Below, in pieces: positions 16,568-24,426 of a stretch of DNA of 64,000 bases. Each line of letters opens with the position of its first letter. Within the stretch, counting starts at the first letter, position 1. The translations under genes were made by a program, and so were the position numbers. This DNA is from Serratia nevei (GTDB lineage: Bacteria > Pseudomonadota > Gammaproteobacteria > Enterobacterales > Enterobacteriaceae). The notes beneath the pieces are model-generated. The model was not told where the DNA came from, did no database searches, and saw only the letters and a list, made by a program, of their open reading frames with translations. Where the stretch lies: NCBI RefSeq assembly GCF_037948395.1, contig NZ_CP149940.1, forward strand, positions 3,348,001 to 3,412,000, written 5' to 3'.

Positions 16568-17137
16568 ATGAATATTAAATTAGACAATCTAAATCAGCTG
16601 ATCGGCGCACGCATTCGCATTGAACGCGAGGCGCGCCACTGGTCGCTGTCCGATCTGGCTGAGCAGGCGGGCGTTTCACGGGCGATGGTTCATAAGATCG
16701 AGCGCGGCGAGAGCAGCCCGACGGCGATGCTGCTGGGCAGGCTGGCGGGGGCGTTCGGCCTCAGCATGTCCAAGCTGATCGCCCGGGCGGAAACGCAGGA
16801 AGGCCGGCTGCTGCGCCGGGAAGATCAACCGATCTGGGTCGATCCGGAGAGCGGCTACGTGCGGCGCCACGTTTCGCCGCGCACCGATCTGCCGCTCGAT
16901 CTGGTGCGTATCGAACTGCCGGCCGGCGCGACGATCCCGATGCCGGCTTCGGTGTATGCCTTCAAGCGCCAGCTGATCTGGGTCTTATCCGGCGAGTTGG
17001 TCTTTGTGGAAGGTGACGCGCGCCATGACATGGCCGAGGGAGACTGCCTGGAGCTCGGCCCGCCGGCGGACTGCCGCTTTGAAAACCAGAGCGACCAACC
17101 GTGCGTGTATATGGTGGCGGTGCTGAGCGCCGCCTGA
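16568..17137 (+). CDS. XRE-family HTH regulator with C-terminal cupin
   Basis: 189 aa. Residues about 10-65 form a Cro/C1 HTH (IGARIRIEREARHWSLSDLA, EQAGVSRAMVHKIERGESSP, TAMLLGRLAGAFGLS); residues about 100-188 form a cupin barrel (ELPAGATIPMPAS ... GDCLELGPPADCRFEN). This is the PuuR/SutR-like architecture, in which the cupin senses a small metabolite. Divergent from mnaT-DMT, which it probably represses or activates. The gene appears to lack a leader and ribosome site. Confidence 0.88.
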   Translation: MNIKLDNLNQLIGARIRIEREARHWSLSDLAEQAGVSRAMVHKIERGESSPTAMLLGRLAGAFGLSMSKLIARAETQEGRLLRREDQPIWVDPESGYVRRHVSPRTDLPLDLVRIELPAGATIPMPASVYAFKRQLIWVLSGELVFVEGDARHDMAEGDCLELGPPADCRFENQSDQPCVYMVAVLSAA

Positions 17138-17150
17138 CGCCCCGCCCGCG

Positions 17151-17444
17151 CTAGCCCTGCGTCGGCCGGTTATAGCCGGCGCGGAAAAACTTCTCCGCCA
17201 GCCGGCTGTCGCCGCCGGAAAAGAACTCGCTCATCGGCTCACTGCCGAGGCCATAGGCGCGGCTCAGCTGCCCGGCTTCGAACGCCGCCCGGTTTTCGTC
17301 GCCGCAGCGCTGCGCCAAATGATGCGCATAGCCGAGCACAAAGCCGCGCTTGTAGTCGGAGCAAAAGCGCGACAGCTCCGTCTCCGGCTTCAGGTTCTCC
17401 GCCTTTAGCCCCGCCAACAGCCCTTTGCCAAAATGGTCACCCAC
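17151..17444 (-). CDS. YghW-like DUF2623 family protein
   Basis: 97 aa soluble protein of unknown function. It resembles E. coli YghW in the start DHFGKGLLAGLKAE, the CSDYKRGFVLGYAHHLAQ segment, FEAGQLSRAYGLG and the C-terminal FFRAGYNRP. The start is set at GTG 17444, which has a GAGGAGG site six bases upstream; an in-frame TTG at 17465 has none. Convergent with the XRE-cupin gene, 13 bp between stops. Confidence 0.8.
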   Translation of the reverse strand: MGDHFGKGLLAGLKAENLKPETELSRFCSDYKRGFVLGYAHHLAQRCGDENRAAFEAGQLSRAYGLGSEPMSEFFSGGDSRLAEKFFRAGYNRPTQG

Positions 17445-17534
17445 GGTTTCCTCCTCATTACGCAATCGCTATATAACAAAATATACAGCGAACAAGCGAA
17501 CGAGAACATACTCCCTAAGTTTTACTCGCCGCAT

Positions 17535-17557
17535 AAAAAAGGCCCGCCAAGCGGGCC
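17535..17557 (-). terminator. Terminator after the nitroreductase gene
   Basis: On the minus strand GGCCCGC-TTG-GCGGGCC is followed by TTTTTT, about 18 bases after the nitroreductase stop. Confidence 0.9.
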
Positions 17558-17574
17558 TGAGGGAAAGCGGGAAA

Positions 17575-18162
17575 TCACAGCGTGAAATTCAGCCCTTCGC
17601 TGACGGTCTTGCCCAGCGGCAGGCGGCCCGACGGCGCCTCTTTTTCCTGCAGGAAATCCGGCAGGCGGGCCTTGTCGCCCGGTTTACCGATCGCCACCAT
17701 GGCGTGCACCGCATAGTCGTCCGGCAGCTGCAGCGCCGCCTTAATCTTGTCGTGGTGAATGCCGCTCATGCAGTGGGTCAACCAGCCTTTCAGGTGCGCC
17801 TGATGCGCCAGGCTGGCCCAGGCGGCGCCGGTGTCGAACGCGTGGGTCGGGTTGTCCACCAGCCGTTCGCCGTTCAGGCTGGTGGTTTTGGAGACGATCA
17901 CCACCAGCGCCGAAGCGTGCTGCGCCCAGCCGCGGTTGAAGTCGATCAGGAATTCCAGGTAGTTCTCCCAGCTGTCGGAACCGTGCTTACTGTAGGCAAA
18001 GCGCCACGGCTGAATGTTGTAGGCCGATGGCGACCAGCGCGCCGCTTCAAAAAAGCTCAGCAGCGTTTGATCGTCGATGGCGTCGTTGGCCATCGCGCGC
18101 GGCGACCAGCGCTCGATAAATTGCGCATCAATCGGGTAATCGGAGGTTCTTGGCTGGCTCAT
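17575..18162 (-). CDS. Nitroreductase family protein
   Basis: 195 aa FMN-dependent oxidoreductase fold. The FMN phosphate-binding motif is in IERWSPRAM, the central motif ARWSPSAYNIQPWRFAY is typical, and LAHQAHLKGWLTHCMSGI and AMVAIGKPGDKARLP are the usual C-terminal parts. Likely a homodimer reducing quinones or nitro compounds with NAD(P)H. Monocistronic, 69 bp from the LysR stop upstream. Physiological substrate unknown. Confidence 0.88.
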   Translation of the reverse strand: MSQPRTSDYPIDAQFIERWSPRAMANDAIDDQTLLSFFEAARWSPSAYNIQPWRFAYSKHGSDSWENYLEFLIDFNRGWAQHASALVVIVSKTTSLNGERLVDNPTHAFDTGAAWASLAHQAHLKGWLTHCMSGIHHDKIKAALQLPDDYAVHAMVAIGKPGDKARLPDFLQEKEAPSGRLPLGKTVSEGLNFTL

Positions 18163-18231
18163 GATAGGTTCTCGCAGTGAAGTAAAAACAAAAGTTCGCT
18201 GATATTCCCACAGCTTAGAACGATAAAACTT

Positions 18232-19128
18232 TTATTTCGTGCCATTGCCCTGCGGCAGCTCCTGCTGCAGCCAGGCGAGAAACGCCCTGACCGGCGGATG
18301 CCGCTCGCGCCCCGGCGCGCACAGCACGCTGTAGGCGGCGCCCGGTACGCGCACCTCCGGCCGGTACGCCACCAGCAGGCTGTTGTCCACCATATCGGAC
18401 ACCATCACCGAACTGGCAAGCACCAGCCCCTGCCCGGCCACCGCCGCCTGCAGGGCGTAATGCTCCTCATGGTAGCTGCGCATTGCCGCATGGCGCTGCC
18501 ACCAGTCTACGCCGGCAGCCCGGCACCAGTCGCGCCAGCCGCTGTCGTACAGCGCCGAATCCCCCCACTTGACGGTGATCAGCACCGGATTTTCCGGCTC
18601 GGCGGCGGCCAGCCCCGGTGCGGCGTAGACGCCAAAGCTTTCCTCCAGCCGCGCCGTCTGATGCAGCGCAGGATACTGCGCGCGGCTGTAACGCACCGCC
18701 ACGTCCACGCTGGCGTCCTGCTGCAGATCGATCACCTCGGCGCAGGCCTCCAGGCGCACCAGATAGTGCGGGTACGCCTGATAGAAACGCCCCAGGCGCG
18801 GCACCAGCCACAGCGCCGCGAAAGAGTGCGTGACCGAGACGCACAGCGACCCGGTGCTGGGCTGCGGCCGCAGGCCCTCGAGCGTGGCGGCGATGTCCAG
18901 CAGCGCGCCGTGCACCCCGGCAAACAGCGTTTCGCCTTTCGGCGTCAGCCGCACGCCGCGCGGCACCCGCTCGAACAGCGCAAACCCCAACTGCTGTTCC
19001 AGCGCTTTGATCTGGTGCGAAATCGCCGTCGGCGTCACCGCCAGCTCGGCCGCCGCCAGCTTGAAGCTGCGCAGGCGAGCGGCGGATTCAAAGGTGCGTA
19101 ATGCGTTGACGGGCAGCGTGGCAAACAT
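18232..19128 (-). CDS. LysR-family regulator (GcvA-type)
   Basis: 298 aa. The HTH is in LRSFKLAAAELAVTPTAISHQIKALEQQLG and the effector domain begins about residue 92; the style (LPVNALRTFESAARLRSF, FERVPRGVRLTPKGE) is that of the GcvA/AmpR group. It is divergent from the frameshifted FMN reductase gene at 19244, which is its most likely target. An inverted repeat GATGA-N7-TCATC lies just upstream of its start. Confidence 0.87.
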   Translation of the reverse strand: MFATLPVNALRTFESAARLRSFKLAAAELAVTPTAISHQIKALEQQLGFALFERVPRGVRLTPKGETLFAGVHGALLDIAATLEGLRPQPSTGSLCVSVTHSFAALWLVPRLGRFYQAYPHYLVRLEACAEVIDLQQDASVDVAVRYSRAQYPALHQTARLEESFGVYAAPGLAAAEPENPVLITVKWGDSALYDSGWRDWCRAAGVDWWQRHAAMRSYHEEHYALQAAVAGQGLVLASSVMVSDMVDNSLLVAYRPEVRVPGAAYSVLCAPGRERHPPVRAFLAWLQQELPQGNGTK

Positions 19129-19143
19129 GGCGAAGCCTCTTGA

Positions 19144-19160
19144 GATGAGTTGAAATCATC
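19144..19160. promoter_or_regulatory. Inverted repeat in LysR / FMN-reductase divergent region
   Basis: GATGA (19144-19148), seven bases, TCATC (19156-19160), 15 bp upstream of the LysR start. It has the size of a LysR autoregulatory site. Inference only. Confidence 0.4.
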
Positions 19161-19243
19161 CTGGCAGAAAAGCGGTCATTTGTCGCCCGTCGGCACTTGT
19201 TTCTAGAGTAGGGCTGAATCCACTTCATACCGAGGAACATGAC

Positions 19244-19878
19244 ATGAATACAACTCATCAATCTAAACGTCTGGTGGTGTTGGTCGGCAGCCCGCGCCGC
19301 GACGGCAACAGCGCCACGTTGGCGCAGGCGATCCTGGCGGGCGCCGCCGAAGCCGGCACGTCCGCCAGCCTGCATTTTCTCGATGATTACCTGAGCGGTT
19401 TTCTGAGCGATGAACGCCACACGCCGCCGCCGGCCGATCGCTACGCCGAGCTGTTCCTGGAGCACTTCCTGCCGGCCGATGGCGCGGTATTCTGCACGCC
19501 GATTTACTGGTACGGCATGTCGGCGCAAACCAAAGCCTTTTTCGATCGCTCGTTCAGCTTCTATTCCAACGCCTACCCTCAGGCGGAACAGGTGCACCAG
19601 CGCATGAGCGGCAAGCGTATCGGGCTGGCGGTAGCGTCGGAAGAGACCTACCCGGCGCGGCGCTGGGCATCGTGCATCAGATCCAGGAGTTCAGCCGCTA
19701 CACCCATTCCGCGTTCGTCGGCGTGGTGCACGGCGCCGGCAACCAGCGCGGCGAGATCGCCCGCGATCCGCGCAATCCGCTGCAGGCCGCCCGCGAACTG
19801 GGGCGCGAGTTCTTCACTCGCCCCTATTCGGATTATCAGATGGACAGCCCGCGCAGTACGCAGGTCTGGGAGGAGTAA
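19244..19878 (+). pseudogene. NAD(P)H-dependent FMN reductase-like gene with a frameshift
   Basis: The first frame encodes a flavodoxin-like start (VVLVGSPRRDGNSATLAQAIL ... FCTPIYWYGMSAQTKAFFDRS) up to about residue 137 (SEETYP). The protein then continues in another frame as GAALGIVHQIQEFSRYTHSA to the stop at 19878 (QVWEE). Restoring one base in the run ccc at 19651-19653 joins both parts into a full-length protein of about 212 aa. It is either a recent mutation or a sequencing error. Divergent from the LysR gene, which would have regulated it. Ribosome site GAGGA precedes the ATG. Confidence 0.85.
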
Positions 19879-19941
19879 GCGCGGCGCGCGGCGGCAATTG
19901 CAAACATAACGTTAGCATCTGTCGCAATCTGTTGCGGGCCA

Positions 19942-19970
19942 TTGGCCCACCGTTGCCGCGCTTGTATGAT
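19942..19970 (+). promoter_or_regulatory. Candidate promoter of the GT9 glycosyltransferase gene
   Basis: TTGGCC (19942-19947), a 17-bp spacer and TATGAT (19965-19970); predicted start about 45 bases before the ATG at 20022. Confidence 0.4.
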
Positions 19971-20021
19971 ACGACGCGGCGCCAGACGGTGGCCGCCGAT
20001 CTCAAGCGGAAGCGAACTGCA

Positions 20022-21137
20022 ATGTCTAAACAGTGGAAAATAGCGGCGGCCAACGCCGGTTTACGTCTCTATACCCGCATCGCGGGCAATTTCCGGCCCG
20101 CAGCGAGCTTCGATCCGCAGCAATCCTTTGAACGCATCGTGATTTTCTCCACCAGCGCCCTCGGCGATCTGATGTTCAATACGCCCGCCATCCGCGCACT
20201 GCGCGAACGCTATCCCAGCGCGCAAATCACGCTGGTCTCCAGCCATAAAAACCGGCAGCTGGTCGAAGGCAGCCCCTGCTTTCATGACGTGATTTACTGG
20301 GACCACAAGGCCAAAGACATGTTGGCCGTTATCCGGCGCCTGCGAAAAAACCGGCCACAGCTGGCGGTCATCCTGCACTCGAAGGCGCCTTACGACGTGC
20401 TGGTCGCCATCGCCGCCGGTTGCCAATACCTGTTCAAAGACGTTTACGGCAACAAACCGAGCGGCATGGAGCGCTGGCTGACCGGCGTCAGCCACAGCAG
20501 CGACGGCCATTTGATTCAGCGCAAGCTGGATATGGTGGGGCAATTGGGGTGCCGTACCGACAATCCTGACATGTTCATCCCGGTCGCTTTTCCCGCGCTG
20601 GCGAAACCGGCGGGCAAGATCCTGATCGGCTTTCAGATGGGCGCCTCCGAAACGCTGCGCCGCTGGCCGGTCGATCGCTTTGTTGAGCTGGCGCAACGGC
20701 TGCTGGCGCACTCCCCCGACTGTCAGATCGCGTTGATTGGCAGCAAGGCGGAGCGCAGCCTCGAGCGGGAATTTATGGCGGGTTTGAGCGAGGAACAGCA
20801 ACAGCGGGTGGTAAGCCATATCGGCGCGACCACGTTGCCGCAACTGCTGGCGACGATCGCCAATCTGCAGGTGCTGGTAACCGGCGATACCGGGCCGCTT
20901 CACCTCGCCGTGGCGTTGAAAACCGCCACCGTCAGCCTGTTCGTCACCGCTAACCCGCGGCATACCGGCCCCTATCAGGACAGCGAACGGCATCAGGTGA
21001 TGCACGTGCCGGTTGACAGCGCCGCGCTGAGTGCCGCTGAGCGCCGCCAGCCGCTTAGTATTATCGCGGCGGAACAGGTGTGGGAGAAGACGCTGGCGGC
21101 GCTGTCGTCTGCACAGTCCCGATCGGCCGCCGTTTAG
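20022..21137 (+). CDS. Glycosyltransferase family 9 (heptosyltransferase-like)
   Basis: 371 aa. It has the GT9 layout: N-terminal IVIFSTSALGDLMFNTPAIRALRERYP, a central link, the nucleotide-sugar site KILIGFQMGASETLRRWPVDRF, and the hallmark VTGDTGPLHLAVALKT near the C-terminus. Family members add heptose to the lipopolysaccharide core. The start at ATG 20022 (MSKQWKIAA) is preferred over an upstream in-frame ATG at 19932. Its last 77 bp overlap the 3' end of the O-antigen ligase gene on the other strand. Confidence 0.87.
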   Translation: MSKQWKIAAANAGLRLYTRIAGNFRPAASFDPQQSFERIVIFSTSALGDLMFNTPAIRALRERYPSAQITLVSSHKNRQLVEGSPCFHDVIYWDHKAKDMLAVIRRLRKNRPQLAVILHSKAPYDVLVAIAAGCQYLFKDVYGNKPSGMERWLTGVSHSSDGHLIQRKLDMVGQLGCRTDNPDMFIPVAFPALAKPAGKILIGFQMGASETLRRWPVDRFVELAQRLLAHSPDCQIALIGSKAERSLEREFMAGLSEEQQQRVVSHIGATTLPQLLATIANLQVLVTGDTGPLHLAVALKTATVSLFVTANPRHTGPYQDSERHQVMHVPVDSAALSAAERRQPLSIIAAEQVWEKTLAALSSAQSRSAAV

Positions 21138-22284
21138 GCTGCGACAGCAGCAGCGCCAGCGGCAGCCAAAACAGGTACCAAAACTCCGCCGGATTGGCGA
21201 TCACAAACATGCCCTGCGAACTGTAGAACACCAGCATAAACAGAAACAGGCCCGCCTCCCAGCGCCGCCCTGCGCGCCAGTGTGCGATGGCGAGCCGCGC
21301 GCCATATCCCAGCAGCGCCAGCAGCAACAGGAAACCCACGCAGCCGCCCTTCAGCAACGCGCCGAGGTACAGGCTGTGCGTGGTGTGGTTCAGCTCGCCG
21401 GTGTAATTGAGAAAGTTAAGCTGCTTATCAAAGCCGTAGCCGAAGAACGGCGCCTGTTCGATCAGCGCCAGGCTGTGGCGCCAAATGCTGATGCGAACAA
21501 AGCTCTGTTGATACAGCTCGCCAAAACGCGTCAGCAACATTTCGCCGATCGCGCTGTAAACGACGGCGAGAACCACAGCCAGCGCGCCGGGCAACAGGAA
21601 CCACAGCCACCGTCCCGGCCGGTGTCGATAAGGCATCGCCACTACCACCGCGAGCGCCAGTGCGATCAGCGGGCCGCGGCTTTGCGTCAGCACCATGAAT
21701 GCCAGCAGCGGCGGGATAAAGCACAGCGCCGCTTTTTGCCCGGTATCGCGGAAAATCATCAGGCTCAACAAAATGGCGATGGCGGCGTAACCGGCCAGAT
21801 CGATCACGTTGCTCGGCCCCGGATTGCGGGCGGTGGTTTCTCGCAGATGATAAATCGACGGGGCGTCGACCAGCGTCAGATACAGACACAGCGCCGTCAT
21901 GCCGGCCAGCATCGCCCACTGCAGTTGGTGACGCCGCTCACCGTCGAGCAGCGTCACCAGCCAGGCGAGGTAGAGCAGGATATAGGCGCTGTGGGTCAGG
22001 GCCGACGGCATGTCGCCTGGCGTCTCGCCCCACAGCGCGCTGAGGGAATAATAAAGCAAAAACATCAGCGCCAGCCCGCCGCCCCAGCGCGCCTGACGAT
22101 TGGCCCACAGCTGCCGCCGCAGCGGCGGCCAGGTGAATACGGCGGCCAGCCATAGCAGCGCCGCCAAATGAAACAGGTTGTTGACGCGGGTCTGCCCGCA
22201 AAAGATCGCGCTGAAAAACGCGAAGGCTAAAAACAGCGCGCTGCCGAAGCGATAACACCGCTCAGGCTTGCTGAAAGTAAACAT
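21061..22284 (-). CDS. O-antigen ligase family membrane protein (WaaL-like)
   Basis: 407 aa polytopic inner-membrane protein with about 11 hydrophobic helices. The Wzy_C ligase region is recognisable: TQSRGPLIALALAVVVAMPYRHRPG, then the large periplasmic loop with RISIWRHSLALIEQAPFFGYGFDK and NHTTHSLYLGALLKGG, the histidine-containing segment of ligases. It should attach O-antigen or a related glycan to the lipid A-core. Translation is linked to the upstream gene by a 23-bp overlap; its 3' end overlaps the GT9 gene tail-to-tail. Confidence 0.84.
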   Translation of the reverse strand: MFTFSKPERCYRFGSALFLAFAFFSAIFCGQTRVNNLFHLAALLWLAAVFTWPPLRRQLWANRQARWGGGLALMFLLYYSLSALWGETPGDMPSALTHSAYILLYLAWLVTLLDGERRHQLQWAMLAGMTALCLYLTLVDAPSIYHLRETTARNPGPSNVIDLAGYAAIAILLSLMIFRDTGQKAALCFIPPLLAFMVLTQSRGPLIALALAVVVAMPYRHRPGRWLWFLLPGALAVVLAVVYSAIGEMLLTRFGELYQQSFVRISIWRHSLALIEQAPFFGYGFDKQLNFLNYTGELNHTTHSLYLGALLKGGCVGFLLLLALLGYGARLAIAHWRAGRRWEAGLFLFMLVFYSSQGMFVIANPAEFWYLFWLPLALLLSQPKRRPIGTVQTTAPPASSPTPVPPR

Positions 22285-23170
22285 TGCCGTCCACCTTCTC
22301 GAAGATATCGCTGCCGATAGCGCTGTGCAGGGAGAGGTTTTTTATCGCGATCTGCTGCTTTTTCATGATCGCGCCGGCGTGTCGAAAAGCGGGGATCACC
22401 AGCGACTCCACCTTGTCCGCCAGGAACGTGGGCAACCGATCCTGCTCCGTTTCGTAAAAGCGCGGCTGGTGGAAGTTGTTCATGTCCAGCCCGGCGATAA
22501 ACAGCTGCTTGAAGCCGAGATAGGCGATAATTTGCAGCGCCCAATAGGCCACGGTGCCGGCATCGAAAATGCCGCAGCGGATATCCTGGCTAAAGCCGAG
22601 CATGCGGCTCTCGGCGGCAAAAACCACGCCGTTTTCCCGGCAGTAGTGCTCCCACAGCGCGCCGCTGTCGATCCGGGGGCGGTAAATCTTGCAGGCCGCG
22701 TCTTCGACGATCGCCAATCGGCAACCGATCGCCGCCGGGCCAAAGCGATCGAGAATGCGCGCCACGCCGTGCACGGTGGTGAACAGCGTCAGCTCAGGCC
22801 GTTGAATGACGTCGTGCACGATCTCTGGGCGGCTGTCGATAAACCCCATGTCCACGATGACGTAGAAGCGAAAATCCACCTGCCGATGCAGAAAATAGGC
22901 GCCGTTGACCCCGATGGCGGGCATCGCGGGAATATTTTCGAAGCGCAGCGCCTTCACCGACGGGCCGGTAGCCGTCAGCAGCACCTCCCCCCGGCAGCTG
23001 CTGCGCAGTTCGCTCAACGGGACGATCGGCACCGGCCGGTGCTTGTACCATAAGGCGGCGATTTCACCGCCTTCGCCGCGCGCGATCTTCACGTAGGGCC
23101 AGAGGTTTTCGTTATGCCGATAAGGGCGCGCGTGGGAATAGCGGTAGACCTGCTTAAAAAAAGAGCCCAT
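22262..23170 (-). CDS. Probable LPS/polysaccharide glycosyltransferase-like protein
   Basis: 302 aa soluble protein. I do not recognise the family with certainty. The segment GEVLLTATGPSVKALRFENIPAMPAIGVNGAYFL, region residues about 60-94, has the GxGPS...N pattern seen in GT42 sialyltransferase-like and DUF115 proteins. It is first in a pair with the O-antigen ligase (23-bp overlap), so a role in the outer core or in capping the glycan is plausible. No signal peptide or membrane helix is seen. Sialyl- or Kdo-transfer is conceivable, but nothing in the sequence proves it. Confidence 0.6.
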   Translation of the reverse strand: MGSFFKQVYRYSHARPYRHNENLWPYVKIARGEGGEIAALWYKHRPVPIVPLSELRSSCRGEVLLTATGPSVKALRFENIPAMPAIGVNGAYFLHRQVDFRFYVIVDMGFIDSRPEIVHDVIQRPELTLFTTVHGVARILDRFGPAAIGCRLAIVEDAACKIYRPRIDSGALWEHYCRENGVVFAAESRMLGFSQDIRCGIFDAGTVAYWALQIIAYLGFKQLFIAGLDMNNFHQPRFYETEQDRLPTFLADKVESLVIPAFRHAGAIMKKQQIAIKNLSLHSAIGSDIFEKVDGNVYFQQA

Positions 23171-23429
23171 GGTGGCGATGTCCTATCCAGAGTGCGTGAC
23201 GATACCTACAGAGGCATCTTTCTGTATGCTCAGAATTTAAAACGTGTCAGCACTGGCCAGGCCGCACAGCGAGTATCTAAATATTCGTTTAATGAGGCAA
23301 TTTTTGTAATTTGAATTATTAGTCAGCGTATCGACAAGAGCTATGTCGAAGTGTTAATTGAATGAGAAACTGTTGCAGCGCGTAAAAATAACGTGAGTGA
23401 CAGCGGCACCGCCGCTTGGCATTGATGGG
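23171..23429. other. Intergenic region, no gene seen
   Basis: AT-richer stretch between the divergent LPS-type gene and the small exported protein gene. Runs such as aatttttgtaatttgaattatt (23297-23318) could hold promoters. No coding frame with a ribosome site was found. Confidence 0.5.
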
Positions 23430-23447
23430 GTTTTGTTATAACGTATC
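23430..23447 (+). promoter_or_regulatory. Zur-like operator upstream of the small Cys-rich exported protein
   Basis: GTTTTGTTATAACGTATC agrees with 15 of 18 positions of the gamma-proteobacterial Zur consensus as I remember it (GATATGTTATAACATATC), including the full palindromic core GTTATAAC (23435-23442). It lies 26 bp before the ATG at 23474, overlapping where the promoter should be. Confidence 0.55.
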
Positions 23448-23473
23448 ACAACTTCAGCCAAAGGAAGACGACG

Positions 23474-23716
23474 ATGAAAATCCAGCTGTCGCTGCTGTTT
23501 CTCAGCCTGCTGGCCGGCAAGGCCGCGGCGTTTCAGTCAAAAGTGCCCGAACCGCGCCCGGAACAGGCGCGCGCGGCGGAACAAAACATCGAAAATCTGT
23601 TTTACGGCTTTCACGCCATGGACGCCCAGCCGGTGAACATCGGCAGCTGCGCGGCGGTGCCGGTAGCGGGATGCCAATGCGCGTTCTGCACCCAGCTGCG
23701 GCAGGCCGGGCGCTGA
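23474..23716 (+). CDS. Small exported four-cysteine protein, function unknown
   Basis: 80 aa with a clear signal peptide (MKIQLSLLFLSLLAGKAAA, cleavage after AAA). The mature part is about 61 aa with four cysteines (Cys59, 67, 69, 72: CX7CXCX2C) clustered at the end, a pattern compatible with metal binding or disulphides. Ribosome site AAAGGAAG, 8-10 bases upstream. A Zur-like palindrome sits in its promoter region, so zinc-controlled expression is possible. It does not match a family that I know. Confidence 0.75.
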   Translation: MKIQLSLLFLSLLAGKAAAFQSKVPEPRPEQARAAEQNIENLFYGFHAMDAQPVNIGSCAAVPVAGCQCAFCTQLRQAGR

Positions 23717-23726
23717 AGCCCCTTAT

Positions 23727-24359
23727 TCAACTCAGCTCATACTGCACGATCAGCTGCCCTTTCTTCATCTTTACGCCGGTGATCGCAATTGCCCCCACCT
23801 CCGCCAGCGTGGCGACATGGGTGCCGCCGCAGCCGTAGGCGGGCAGTTCGCCGAAGCCGACCTGGCGCATCCCCTCCACCGCCTGTTGGCGGCGGGGTAA
23901 ATCGGCGGCGATCAAACGCACCAGCTCCGCCTGCAAAAAGTCCGCTTCTACCGTCTGCGCATCCGGCCCTGGCGTAAACGTGATGCGCCCTTCCCCCGGC
24001 CAATGATGTGCCTTGACCGGCCGCCAGCCTCGGGTTTCTCCCAGCCAGCCGATCAGATGTCCGCCGGAGTGCCAGCGGGCGTGCAGGCGGCGCTGCGCTT
24101 CATCGATTTGCATCGTAACCGGCCCGAGCGGCAGCGGCGCGGCGGTAAAGTGCAGCACGGTATCCCCTTGCTGCTGCACCCGCAGCACGGCGACGCCGCC
24201 TAACGTCCCCACGTCGGACGGCTGGCCGCCGCCCTGCGGGTGGAACAGCGTGGCGTCGAGCACCACGGCGTAAGCGCCCGCCTCGGCCGGCGCGCAGCTC
24301 AACACCTGCGCCTGGCCCTGTACATCGTCGCTGTAGTAATAACGTCGTTCGGTCATCAT
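23727..24359 (-). CDS. AlaX-like alanyl-tRNA editing protein
   Basis: 210 aa. The editing-domain zinc motif HxxxH is HSGGH (in RLHARWHSGGHLIGWL) and the second part is CGGTHV (in LPAYGCGGTHVATLAEVG); FHPQGGGQPSDVG is the usual N-terminal signature. Such free-standing proteins hydrolyse mischarged Ser- or Gly-tRNA(Ala) in the cytosol. Two ATGs stand in tandem (24359 and 24356); the GAGGAG site is better spaced for the second. Divergent from the LysR gene at 24427. Confidence 0.88.
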   Translation of the reverse strand: MMTERRYYYSDDVQGQAQVLSCAPAEAGAYAVVLDATLFHPQGGGQPSDVGTLGGVAVLRVQQQGDTVLHFTAAPLPLGPVTMQIDEAQRRLHARWHSGGHLIGWLGETRGWRPVKAHHWPGEGRITFTPGPDAQTVEADFLQAELVRLIAADLPRRQQAVEGMRQVGFGELPAYGCGGTHVATLAEVGAIAITGVKMKKGQLIVQYELS

Positions 24360-24426
24360 TTTTCTCCTCGGTTCGAAGAGCCATTATATTCATGTCATAA
24401 TCGAGGGATAATCCGCCGCCATCACA

